Shown: piece by piece, positions 36,448 through 49,571 of the stretch | How positions within the stretch are numbered: the first letter of the stretch is position 1 | Layout of the letters: every line of letters starts with the position of its first letter | From: Monoplex corrugatus | Lineage: Eukaryota > Mollusca > Gastropoda > Littorinimorpha > Ranellidae | DNA: 64,000 nt | Direction: 5' to 3' | Assembly: GCA_030674185.1 (NCBI GenBank) | Contig: CM060305.1 | Coordinates: 168,307,736 to 168,371,735, forward strand | Position numbers and translations under genes: made by a program | Notes under the pieces: model-generated | What the model saw: only the letters and a program-made list of their open reading frames with translations | The model's database searches: none | What the model was told of the DNA's origin: nothing

Positions 36448-39400
36448 TCATCTTGAGATACAGAAACTGAAACTGAGTGGGATGATGTACACAATGTTCT
36501 TGCAGATCACATGCTGAAGAATATTGCATCGGTCAGTGAGTGCAATATGTGTGGTCCAACCATTCCCATAACTGATGGATCGTTTGTCTTTGTTCAGAGA
36601 CATCCCCTTACCATAACAATTGTCAGTCTGCCTGTAATGCCCACCTTTATCCTTGCTGGCAGTAACAGTCTCGCTGTACCTGGAAGGCATGGTCTGACGG
36701 GACATTACCGTGCACACAGACATAGACAGGCTGTCTCGGCTCTTGGCCGATTTGGCAACAACAGATGGAGTGAGGTTAGTGCTGGGCGATTTGAGAGTCA
36801 TGCGCTCACAGTCTATGGAGTTGCACACACTACAGTCTGCAGATAGATAGGAGGGAACGACCACTTTGAGTTTCTGGGGCTTTGGCAATACTTTTGGCGG
36901 CTGTTGCTGTTCTGCTTCACTCCCACGACCGTGCTTGCCGTTTCGCCTGCGACCTCGAGATTTGTGCAGTCTACGCATGACATCGTGATGGACCCCACAG
37001 CCAAAGTACTGGAAGCGGAAAGGGTCGTCCACAGAGGGCCAGGAAGGCACCACCGTGTACTTGGGCGGCCACGACTCTCCATCCCGCGCTCTCTGGCGAG
37101 GGCTGGTGGGAGACGAAGGTGCGGTCATTGAGGCACGGGTCTCCACATAGCGTTGAGGGGTCGGCACGCTGTCCGTGGTGGAAGGACGCTGCGCACGTGC
37201 CGAGAATGTGGCCGTGTCTGATTGGGCAGAATCAGTGTCCCAATCTTCACTGGAGGACACACCACTGAGATGGTCAAACACATACCCAAACTGTTCACTG
37301 TCTACTCGGTCAGCGTCAAACGTGGTCGCTGTCTTTGTTTCGTAGAAGTCATCAACAGGAGAACAGGCAGGGGCCACAGCCGGAGGCACCATATGTGACG
37401 ATGAATCACTGAATTCTGTATGCTTCTCTCGCTTGTCCTTGAAGATCTCAAGGTGGCGGGGGAGAGCCGGATGAGCGCCAGTGGCAAACTGGTAGTTCCA
37501 GGACGCTGCAGCACGCCGGCTGATGGAGGGCTGTGGGTAGAACATGTGACACAACGTCTGCCGAGCGTCACGCAGGGCCACAAAATCCTCGGAACTGGCA
37601 GCGTTCCGTTTGTAGTCCAGGGGCAGGTGGGGGAGGGGTACAACGTGCTGGGTGGACTGACGGGTGGGGGAGGAGCTGTCCTGGCTCTGCCGGCAGTCTG
37701 CAGCAGGCACAGAGCGGCCCGCCACCAGCTTCAACTTGCTCTTCAGGTCCTTCAGCTTGGTCGTCTGCTCTGCATCGTGCTTATAGTCCTGCAAAGTCAA
37801 AGAAGAAGGATTATGTTACTGAGCAAAGAAGGATTGTGTTACTGAGCAAAGAAGGATTGCATTACTGATCCAAAGAAGAAGGATTATGTTACTGAGCAAA
37901 GAAGGATTATGTTACTGAGCAAAGAAGAAGGATTATGTTACTGAGCAAAGAAGAAGGATTATGTCACTGAGCAAAGAAGGATTATGTTACTGAGCAAAGA
38001 AGGATTATGTTACTGAGCAAAGAAGAAGTATTGTGTTACTGAGCAAAGAAGAAGGATTATGTTACTGAGCAAAGAAAGCGGATAATGTTACTGAGCAAAG
38101 AAGAAGGATAATGTTACTGAGCAAAGAAGAAGGATTATGTTACTGAGCAAAGAAGAAGGATTATGTTACTGCTCATCAGTTGAAAGGTATATGTCATTCT
38201 CCCTGAGCTATGTTTCAAGAGAATGATGATAATGAAGTACTGTGAATATTTCATAAGCTGGATGATACGTTAATGTAGGCCCCCCTACATGGTCCCTATC
38301 TTTTATAAAGCATTCTGATTATTCTCGAATGTGTGCATGCACACTGTTTTGCCCATATGTTGCTACACAGTTTGCATACTCTTATCTTCGGTGGGTACAC
38401 ATGTGGGTGTTTTTATTCTTAAGGTTTCCATGAACTATCCGACACGGATGCGAGGCGTGGACAGTCAACAAACAAAGCCAGAACAAGATTGAGGCAGCCG
38501 AGATGTGGTTTCTAAGAAGAATGTTGAGAGTTCCATGGACAGCAAAGAAAACAAACGAGACAGTCTTGATGGAAGCAGACACAAGTAGATCACTCATAAG
38601 GTAGATTAGGAAAAGACAGGCAACATTTATAGACCATTTTATGAGGAAGGGGGATTTGGAGCACCTGGTCACAACGGGAAAGCTGGAGGGAAAGAGAGCA
38701 CCGGGTAGACCCAGGGAGAAAATGCTGGACGGACTTGCAGAGTGGCTGGGGACGAGGAGGGTGGGGGAGATGCTAGGGGCAACGAGAGATAGAGACAGAT
38801 GGAAGTCCATGATCGCCAACGCCATACGGCAGGGCACCTGATGATGATGATGATGATCCGACACTGGTATGACTTACAGGATCTTTAATGTGCATATATG
38901 ATATTCCGCATGCATGTACACAGGAAAGGGGTTTAGGTCAGGCACCAGTAAGTCTGCACATGATGATGACCTGGGAGGTCGGACAACGTCTTCATCCTTT
39001 ACTCATCAGGTGGATGTGTGTGGGCGGACCGAACCCAGAACCTTCTGATTGGAAGTCTGTTGTTTATCCCGTTGATAACCAGGCCCGTCGTGTATTACAG
39101 CTATATCCCATTGTCCCTGTGCTACGTTTGAAGAAACTACTGACAAAATATTGTGAATTTCTCATGAGCTGGTGTGGTACGTTGATGTACCTGATCTATT
39201 TGTTTAACCCTTTGACTCCCGCACCTTGTCTACCAGCTTCCTGCATTGTTCACCATGCTAGCAAAGCAAAAACTTGACTCTTTGACTCCCCTCACCCTAT
39301 CCACCAGCTCCCTACAGGAAGCTAGTGGATAGGGTGAGGGGAGTCAAAAGGTTAATTTTTTTTGCAGTTTGTGGGTAGGGTGCAGGAGTCAAAGGGTTAA

Positions 39401-42400
39401 TTCCAGGTAAACAAAACAAATGTTAAACTTTCCTCATAACTCACTTTTTTGTCGGGAAGTGTGGTGGTAGAAACCTCCATTTTTCTCGGAAGCAGCCCAG
39501 TAGATGAACCATATGCTTTGTATTAATGAAGAATTGTATAAGAATACAGAAAACTGAGGAGTGCAGGTCATTGTCAAACAAACAGCACATGGATATAAAA
39601 ACATTCTAATATTCTAGTAATGCACAAAATATCAGCTTTGTTTTGTTCATGAAGACGTAAGAATTAATAGGAAACAAATGAGAAAATGAATAAACTCAGT
39701 AAATAGGTGAATAACTCTCTAACTGGCGTGTTTCGTTCATGGATTTAGGTGCCTGCATCAAAAGACCAACAAGGACAGAGTTGCAAACCTACTACACAAA
39801 GGATAAACGCTTACGCGAACAGATGAAAATACACTATAGGATGGAGACACACACTATATGATGAAGATATACATTATAGGATGAAGACATACACTATAGG
39901 ATGAAGACATACACTATAGGATGTAGACATACACTATAGGATGTAGACATACACTATAGGATGTAGACATACACTATAGGATGTAGACATACACTATAGG
40001 ATGTAGACATACACTATAGGATGAAGACATACACTTACAGGATGAAGACATACACTACAGGATGAAGACATACACTATAGGATGTAGACAACACTATAGG
40101 ATGAAGACATACACTATAGGATGTAGACATACACTATAGGATGAAGACATACACTATAGAATGAAGACATACACTACAGGATGAAGACATACACTATAGA
40201 ATGAAGACATACACTATAGGATGAAGACATACACTATAGAATGAAGACATACACTATAGGATGTAGACATACACTATAGGATGAAGACATACACTATAGG
40301 ATGAAGACATACACTATAGAATGAAGACATACACTATAGAATGAAGACATACACTATAGAATGAAGACATACACTATAGGATGAAGACATACACTATAGA
40401 ATGAAGACATACACTATAGAATGAAGACATACACTATAGATGAAGACATACACTATGATGAGACATACACTATAGAATGAAGACATACACTATAGGATGA
40501 AGACATACACTATAGAATGAAGACATACACTAAGGATGAAGACATACACTATAGGATGTAGACATACACTATAGGATGAAGACATACACTATAGGATGAA
40601 GACATACACTATAGGATGAAGACATACACTATAGAATGAAGACATACACTATAGGATTAAGACATACACTATAGGATGAAGACATACACTATAGGATGTA
40701 GACATACACTATAGGATGAAGACATACACTATAGGATGAAGACATACACTATAGATGAAGACATACACTATAGGATGAAGACATACACTATAGGATGTAG
40801 ACATACACTATAGGATGAAGACATACACTATAGGATGAGACATACACTATAGGATGAAGACATACACTATACGGATGAAGACATACACTATAGGATGAAG
40901 ACATACACTATAGGATGAGACATACACTATAGGATGAAGACATACACTATAGGATGAAGACATACACTATAGGATGAAGACATACACTATAGAATGAAGA
41001 CATCACTATAGGATGAAGACATACACTATAGGATGTAGACATACACTATAGATGAAGACATACACTATAGGATGAAGACATACACTATAGGATGAAGACA
41101 TACACTATAGGATAAGCTAAGACATACACTAAGGATGAAGACATACACTATAGGATGATGAGACATACACTATAGGATGAAGACATACACTATAGGATGT
41201 AGACATACACTATAGGATGTAGACATACACTACAGGATGAAGACATACACTATAGGATGTAGACATACACTATAGGATGAAGACATACACTATAGGATGA
41301 AGACATACACTATAGAATGAAGACATACACTATAGGATGAAGACATACACTATAGGATGAAGACATACACTATAGGATGAAGACATACACTATAGGATGA
41401 AGACATACACTATAGAATGAAGACATACACTATAGGATGAAGACATACACTATAGGATGAAGACATACACTACAGAATGAAGACATACACTATAGGATGA
41501 AGACATACACTATAGAATGAAGACATACACTATAGGATGAAGACATACACTATAGGATGTAGACATACACTACAGAATGAAGACATACACTATAGGATGT
41601 AGACATACACTATAGAATGAAGACATACACTATAGGATGTAAGACATACACTATAGGATGTAGACATACACTATAGGATGAAGACATACACTATAGGATG
41701 AAGACATACACTACAGGATGAAGACATACACTATAGGATGAAGACATACACTATAGGATGAAGACATACACTATAGGATGAAGACATACACTATAGATGA
41801 AGACATACACTATAGAATGTAGACATACACTACAGGATGAAGACACACACTATAGGATGAAGACATACACTATAGGATGAAGACATACACTATAGGATGA
41901 AGACATATACTATAGGATGTAGACATACACTATAGGATGAAGACATACACTATAGGATGAAGACATACACTATAGGATGTAGACACACACTATAGGATTA
42001 AGACACACACTATAGGATGAAGACATATACTATAGGATGAAGACATACACTATAGGATGAAGACATACACTATAGGATGAAGACATACACTATAGGATTA
42101 AGACATACACTACAGGATGAAGACATAGACTATAGAATGAAGACATACACTACAGGATGAAGACATACACTATAGAATGAAGACACACACTACAGGATGA
42201 AGACATACACTATAGAATGAAGACATACACTACAGGATGAAGACATACACTATAGAATGAAGACATACACTATAGGATGAAGACATACACTATAGAATGA
42301 AGACACACACTATAGGATGAAGACATACACTATAGGATGAAGACATACACTACAGGATGAAGACAGACTATAGAATGAAGACACACACTATAGGATGAAG

Positions 42401-45400
42401 ACATACACTATAGGATGAAGACATATATACACTATAGGATGAAGACATACACTATAGTATGAAGACATACACTATAGGATGAAGACACACTATAGGATGG
42501 AGATATACATGTACACTATAGGATGTAGACAGTGAGTAGATGTCGCGCCAGCAGGCAGCAAAAGTGTGTGTGGTATTTTACAGTGATTTTATCGTGGTTC
42601 TATTTGTTTTTGTACATTGAATTTTATATCAGTTTATTCCTCTTGGGTCCCGACAAATGGTGATGTAAATATATTTTTTTTTAATTTTGAATATTTTACC
42701 GGATAATCTGATTTTAGAGTTTCGTATGCCTACTTTTCGTCATTTTAATTCTGCCGTTCAGGTCGGACATTTAACCTGTGAACTGTGTTAACATTTTAGC
42801 CTACTGTGTTCGCCCAACGCTACAGCTCCCAAACCTTCGTTGTTCTCTGCAAACATCATCCTCTCCTGACTGGCTCTCAATTATGGATCCGTCCGTCCTT
42901 AAACAAATTGGACTGACACTTTTTAAACACAGCAAATGCTACCTCGGTGGAGGCGTCTACCAGCGCATACGTACATTGGGGCTGTGTAGCAAGCCCCGCA
43001 CTGCGCGATCCTGTCGTGGTGGACGTCTCCACCGACTTTGGCACAACCTGCCTCCTGCTGTGCCAGCCCGACGCCACTTTTCTTTTTCTGCTTCTTCGTC
43101 TCCTCCACTGCCCCTGCCTTCGACCTCGCTGCTGCGGGCTTTGTCTCCTCCTCTGCCATCTTCGCCTTCGCCTTCTGTCCTGGTGGTGCCGCCTTCGCCT
43201 TCTGTCCCGCCGGTGCTGCCTTCGTCTTCTGTCCCGCCGGCGCTGCCCTCGTCTTCTGTCCCGCCGGTGCTGCCTTTGTCTTCTTCTTCTGTTCCGTCGT
43301 TGCTGCCTTCGTCTTCTGCCCCGCTGGTGTCGCCTTCGTCTTTTGTCCCGTCGGTGCCGCCTTCTTCGCCACCTCGGCCGCCGCCATGTGGCTGTGGTAA
43401 ACTTAAACTATGCCTTTTTAACGCTCAATCAATATGCAAAGATGGCAAAGCCGAGGTCATTGCCGATTTTATCGCTGATGAGCACGTTGACATTGCTTTT
43501 ATCACAGAGACATGGCTTAACCCCCTTGGTCATGAACCTATACATGCTAGCCTCACTCCGAGTGGTTACAGGCTTGCTTCTTTCCATCGCTCATCTCGAG
43601 GTGGCGGTATCGCCATCCTCTACAACGACTCACTCCATTCCCGCCTATCTTTCTTGCAGTCTCTGCCTTTCTCCCATCCTTCTTTCGAGCACGTTGAAGT
43701 ATCCTTCCAATCCACCCCTCACCCCATCACCTTCTCCTGTGTCTATCGACCTCCACCTAGCTCTGCCAACAAACTCACCACATCCACGTTTCTCTCTGAC
43801 TTTGACCAACTGCTTGACCACTACTGCCTCTTACCTGGAAATCTCATCATTCTAGGTGACATCAATGTCCACTATGACAACACTCACCGTTATGACACAA
43901 GACATATCATCAACTCTCTGTCCAATCACAATATGACTCAACACATTTCTGAACCAACCCATCAAAAAGGTCACATTCTTGACTGGATCATTTCTTGTGA
44001 TCACCACAATTCAGCTACTAACAACTGCTTAGTTCTTTCTACCCGTCTAACTTCAGCCCTTCCATCTGACCACTCTGCAATTCTCTGTTCTCTTGACATT
44101 TCTCCTCCTTCCCGTACCACGCGCACAGTGACTCGACGCAATCTCAAATCTATCGACCTCTCCACATTTTCATCTGATGCCTCCCGTCTCCTTTCTGAAA
44201 AGTCACATAACCTTGCCGATGAATTCTATACTACTCTCCACCATCTTCTGGACACTCATGCTCCAGCCACAACCCGTCTTTTACCTGACCGCCCCCCTAC
44301 CCCCTGGCTCACTCATGAGATAGCCTGTGCAAAACGTGCCCGCCGCAGAGCAGAGCGCCGCTGGCGCAAATCCAAACTCACTGTACACAGGCAACTTTTC
44401 CAAGCCTCTAAAACAAAAGTATCCACCCTCATTGCATCTGCAAAAACAAGCTATTTCCAAACCAAAATCCTGAATGCCTCTTCTTCAAAAGAACTCTTTA
44501 CAACCATGAATCATCTCCTTGGCACACGAAAAGACTTACCTCTCCCAACAAAACATACAAATGAAGAACTCCCATCTGTATTCTCTAAGTATTTCACCAC
44601 CAAAATACAAACTCTTCGTGACAGGCTTGACAGGACACCCTGTCAACCATGCCCACCTGACCCTTCCTTCTCTGGCACACCTCTCACTACTTTTACCCCA
44701 GTCTCACAAGAAGAAATTTTCAACACAATCAGATCCATGTCGTTCAAAACCTGCGAACTGGATCCTCTTCCAGGTTCTCTCTACTCCGATTGTCTCCCTA
44801 CTCTCCTCCCATTCATCACTGACATCATCAACACTTCTTTTCAAACTGGAACTGTCCCAGATTCTTTCAAGTCTGCTATTGTTCACCCTCTCCTCAAGAA
44901 ACACAATTTAGACCCAAATGAACTGAAAAATTACAGGCCTATCTCTAATCTCTCTTTCTTGTCAAAACTCCTTGAAAAGGTCGTCCTCAACCAGCTGAAC
45001 TCTCACCTGTCTGCCAACAATCTCCTCAATCCTTTCCAGTCAGCCTACCGCCAGTGCCATAGTACTGAAACTGCCCTACTACACATTCTCAACAATCTCC
45101 TCCTTGCAACTGATACTGGCAAAGTCTCTCTCCTCACACTCCTTGATCTATCTGCAGCCTTCGATACCATTGACCATGGTATTCTCCTTTCTAGACTTCA
45201 TCATACTTTTGGCATCTCTGACATTGCTCTCTCCTTTTTCACTTCGTATTTATCAAACAGAAAACAAACTGTTCTCATCAATGGCACTTACTCTCAACCT
45301 GCATACCTGACCTGTGGTGTTCCACAAGGATCTGTCCTTGGCCCTGTTCTTTTCACTCTTTATACCTCCCCCCTGTCCACCATCATCAACTCCCACTCTA

Positions 45401-46418
45401 TAAAACACCACTTCTATGCTGATGACACCCAACTTCAAGATAGTGACTCACCTGATAATATACAGCGCCTGTTGACTCGCACCACTGAGTGTTACTCGGA
45501 CATTAAGAACTGGATGACACACAATAGACTTCAGCTTAATGACGACAAGACAGAAGCTATCCTCATTGGCACCCGTCAGAAACTTTCCCAGCTGCCTCCT
45601 CTTTCTCTCCCATTATGTAACACATCAGTCCCAATTTCTGATTCAGCTAAAAACCTTGGTGTCTGCATTGACTCTACCCTGTCCATGAACAACTTTGTTT
45701 CTCAAACTGCCAGATCTTGCTACTATCATCTCCATCGTATAAGCCTGATCAGGAAGTATCTCTCTGTCGAAACAACTGCAAAACTCGTTCTCTCCTTCAT
45801 AATGTCTCGCATTGACTATTGCAATTCACTCCTGTCTGGTCTTCCTGCCTCCACCATTCACATCCTACAGCGCATTTAAAACAATGCTGTACGCCTTGTA
45901 CTCAAAAAGAAAAAAGCTGACCACATATCTCCTCTCCTGGCACAACTTCACTGGCTCCCTGTATCAAAGCGCATACAGTACAAACTATACACCATGTGCT
46001 ACAAAAGCCTCAATAACGCAGCCCCCGATTACCTGTCAAGCCTACTTGAGATCTATGTTCCCTCACGTACCCTCCGCTCTGCCTCCGATCCTCTGACTTT
46101 TCGCTTTCCACGCACTAAGCTCAATACCTATGGTCCACGAGCCTTCTCTGTTTCTGGTCCACTCTCCTGGAACAAACTTCCTCTCTCAGTCCGTCAGCAA
46201 CCTACTTTTGCCTCCTTTAAGTCCGCTCTCAAAACTCACCTTTTCTCCTCTGCATAAAATCCTAACCTCACTCAACCCCCCTCTGCAGCCTGTCTCCGCT
46301 CGGAGGGGAATCACTTTGTTTTAATATATAATTGTATATGATGTGCTCTCTGTGGTTTTCCATTGGTTTTATTCTTGCTTTTATTGCTTTTATTCTTTTC
46401 TCCCCATTTGTGGCCATG

Positions 46419-46502
<84 letters not shown>

Positions 46503-46958
46503 CGTGTGTGTGCGTGCGTGCGTGTGTGCGTGTGTGTCTTTTCGGCGCTTGGATTTGATTTTGTCGAGATTTGCGCTATATAAATATTGTAATTATTATG
46601 TATGCATGTGCGTACGTATGTATGTATGTATGTATGTATGTATGTATACGCTTAGATTTATGTATGTATGTATGTATGCATGTATACGCTCAGCTTAGAT
46701 TTATGTATGTAAGTATGTAAGCATGTATGTATGCATGTATACGCTCATATGTATGTAGGTATGTATGCATGTATACGCTCAGCGCTTAGATTTGATTTTA
46801 TCAAGATTTTGCGCTATATAAATAAAATATATTATTATTATTATTACACACTATAGAAGTTGTTGTTGGAGGAACATGCGCGCGCATGTGTGTGTGGGAA
46901 CGTGTGTGTGTGTATGTGTGTGTGCGTTTACATATGTGTGTATGTGTATGTGTATGTG

Positions 46959-46993
<35 letters not shown>

Positions 46994-47931
46994 GTGTATA
47001 GGGACGTGTATGTATGAATATGTATGTGTGCATGTGTGTGTATGCGTGTGAGTGTGTGTGTGAGTGTGTGAGGACTTTATCTGTTTGGCTTTGCTAATTG
47101 GAGGACTTTACCTGATTGGCTTTGCTAATTGGAGGACTTTACCTGCTTGGCATTGCTAATTAGAGGACTTAATCTGCTTGGCATTGATAATTGGAGGACT
47201 TTACCTGATTGGCTTGGCTAATTGGAGGACTTCGCCTGCTTGACATTGCGAATTGGAGGACTTTACCTGTTTGGCTTTGCTAATTGGAGGACTTTACCAG
47301 CTTGGCTTGGCTAATTGGAGGACTTCATCTGCTTGGCATTGCCAATTGGAGGACTTTACCTGTTTGGCTTGGCTAATTGGAGGACTTTATCAGCTTGTCC
47401 GGGCTAATTGGAGGGCTTTGCTTGTTTGGCTTGGCAAACGCCCAATGTCAGACTATTGCTGTGGCAGTGACACACAGGAACCTTTCTCCATCTCTTGCGA
47501 CACTCCTTTCTGTGAAACAGTTTCGTTTCTCTGGAGGTCCAGGATTTCGGGATAGGGTGAAGGAGTCAAAGGGTTACGTGTTTGCAGCTGGTGTATAGGG
47601 TGCGAGAATCAAAGAGTTAAAGAGAAGGGGGGGAAAAAAGCCCAAACAAACAAAACGAAAAGAATCAGAAGAGACGATACAGGATTCTGCCCAAAACACC
47701 AACAACAGCGAGAATCCTCTGTGGTTGTGCCTGTATCGCGCTGATACTGACTACAGCTGATGACTGCTAACCTGTAAGGTCTTTGCACTGAGGAATCGCC
47801 CTGATCACTGGACTTGACTATCTGCAAAATTTGTGGCTATCTATCTATTCTATCTATCTATCTATCTATCTATCTTCTATCTATCTATCTATCTATCTAT
47901 CTGTCTATCTGTCTATCTATCTATCTATCTA

Positions 47932-47970
<39 letters not shown>

Positions 47971-48030
47971 GTCTGTTCTGTTTTCTATCTATCTATCTGT
48001 CTGTATGTCTATCTATCTATCTGTCTATTA

Positions 48031-48068
<38 letters not shown>

Positions 48069-49515
48069 TATCTATCATATCTATCTATCTATCTATCTGT
48101 CTATCTATCTGTCTATCTACTTATCAATCTGTCTATCTATCTATCTGTCCAGCTATCTATCTATCTGCCTATCTATCTATCTATCTGTCTAGCTATCTGT
48201 CGATCTATCTGTCTATCTATCTATCTATCTACCTATCCATCTGTCTGTCTGTCTGTCTATCTATCTGTCTATAGATGTAGATATAGATATATACCACTGA
48301 AGCAGTGCGGAAGATGGATGAGGGGTGTGAAGGGAGACAACATAACTTGACGGTCCTCTTTCAAACTATCATTCATCTTCTTTATAGAGCACGAGATGTC
48401 AAAAACAATGGTCCTGATATTTTTGAGTATTACTGAACTGTCAAAACCAAACAATCTGATATCAGTTGGATCGGGCACGGTAGATAACTAGATAAACGTG
48501 GACTTCCAATCGGAAAATCCTCTCTCCAATCCACACAGATACCTCCACCTGCCGCAGGGGGTAAATGGTGAAGATACTTTTTTCCGAATTCCTTGGTCAA
48601 CATGTGTGCCGACCTGCCAGTGGCTAAGACTCCCCCTTCTCCCTTTGTGTATGCACGCATGCGGAATATCAAACATGCACGTTAAAGATCCCGTCAGTCA
48701 TGTCAGTGGCTGGTTTATGGAAACATGAAAATACCCAGCATGCACACCCACCGAAGACGGAGTATGCAGACTGTGCAGCAACATACCGACTGCATAGTAT
48801 GGGCGAAAACAACGTATGTATACGCATCCGAGAAAAATCGGAACGCTATAAAAACAAAAAAATTATACCATATATACAATGTGTGCATGGAGCAGGAGAT
48901 TTTAACCCTTTGACATCCGCACCCTGTCCACCAGCATTCTGCATTGTCAACGAAGGTAGCAAAGCAGAAACTTAACCCTTTGTTTCCCTCACCCTATCCA
49001 CTAGCTTCCTGCAGGAAGCTGGTGAATAAGGTGAGGGAATCAAATGGTTAAGTTTTTGCAGTAAGTAAACAGGGTGCGGCAGTCAAAAAGTTAAAAACAG
49101 TGATTCTGATATTTCGGATTATTTCTCGACTGAAGTCAAGCATTTTGATGTAAGTAGATACGTACAGAGGATGAAAATTCGGTATAATTCCTACAATACG
49201 TTTGACTATTAACCCTACAAATATGTATAAACCTTACTTGTTAACCCAATAATGATTCTGTCTCACCTTCGTTGACAGGGTCTTGAAATGGGGCTGTGGG
49301 GGAAGGGATTTAAGAAACACTGAGCTGACACCACCGGCACCAGAACGATGGAAACATTAAGGTCGGCAGACAACAGGCCAGTGATAGGATGGAATTGAAC
49401 TCAAGATATCAGATCTGAATAGAACAATGACCCGACCAAGGATGGCACCCACAACCCCTGAGTTAAGAGCATGACGCTCTAACAACTGAGCTATTGGGCC
49501 ACACACAAAAAAAAA

Positions 49516-49571
<56 letters not shown>

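Noticed and set aside
43038..43400. Ala/Pro-rich proteins in other frames of the LINE 5' region
   Set aside because: Shadows of the Ser/Pro-rich repeat in the real LINE frame.
49330..49502. A functional tRNA-Lys gene
   Set aside because: The D-arm is good, but the B-box is displaced or degenerate and the acceptor stem does not pair by eye.
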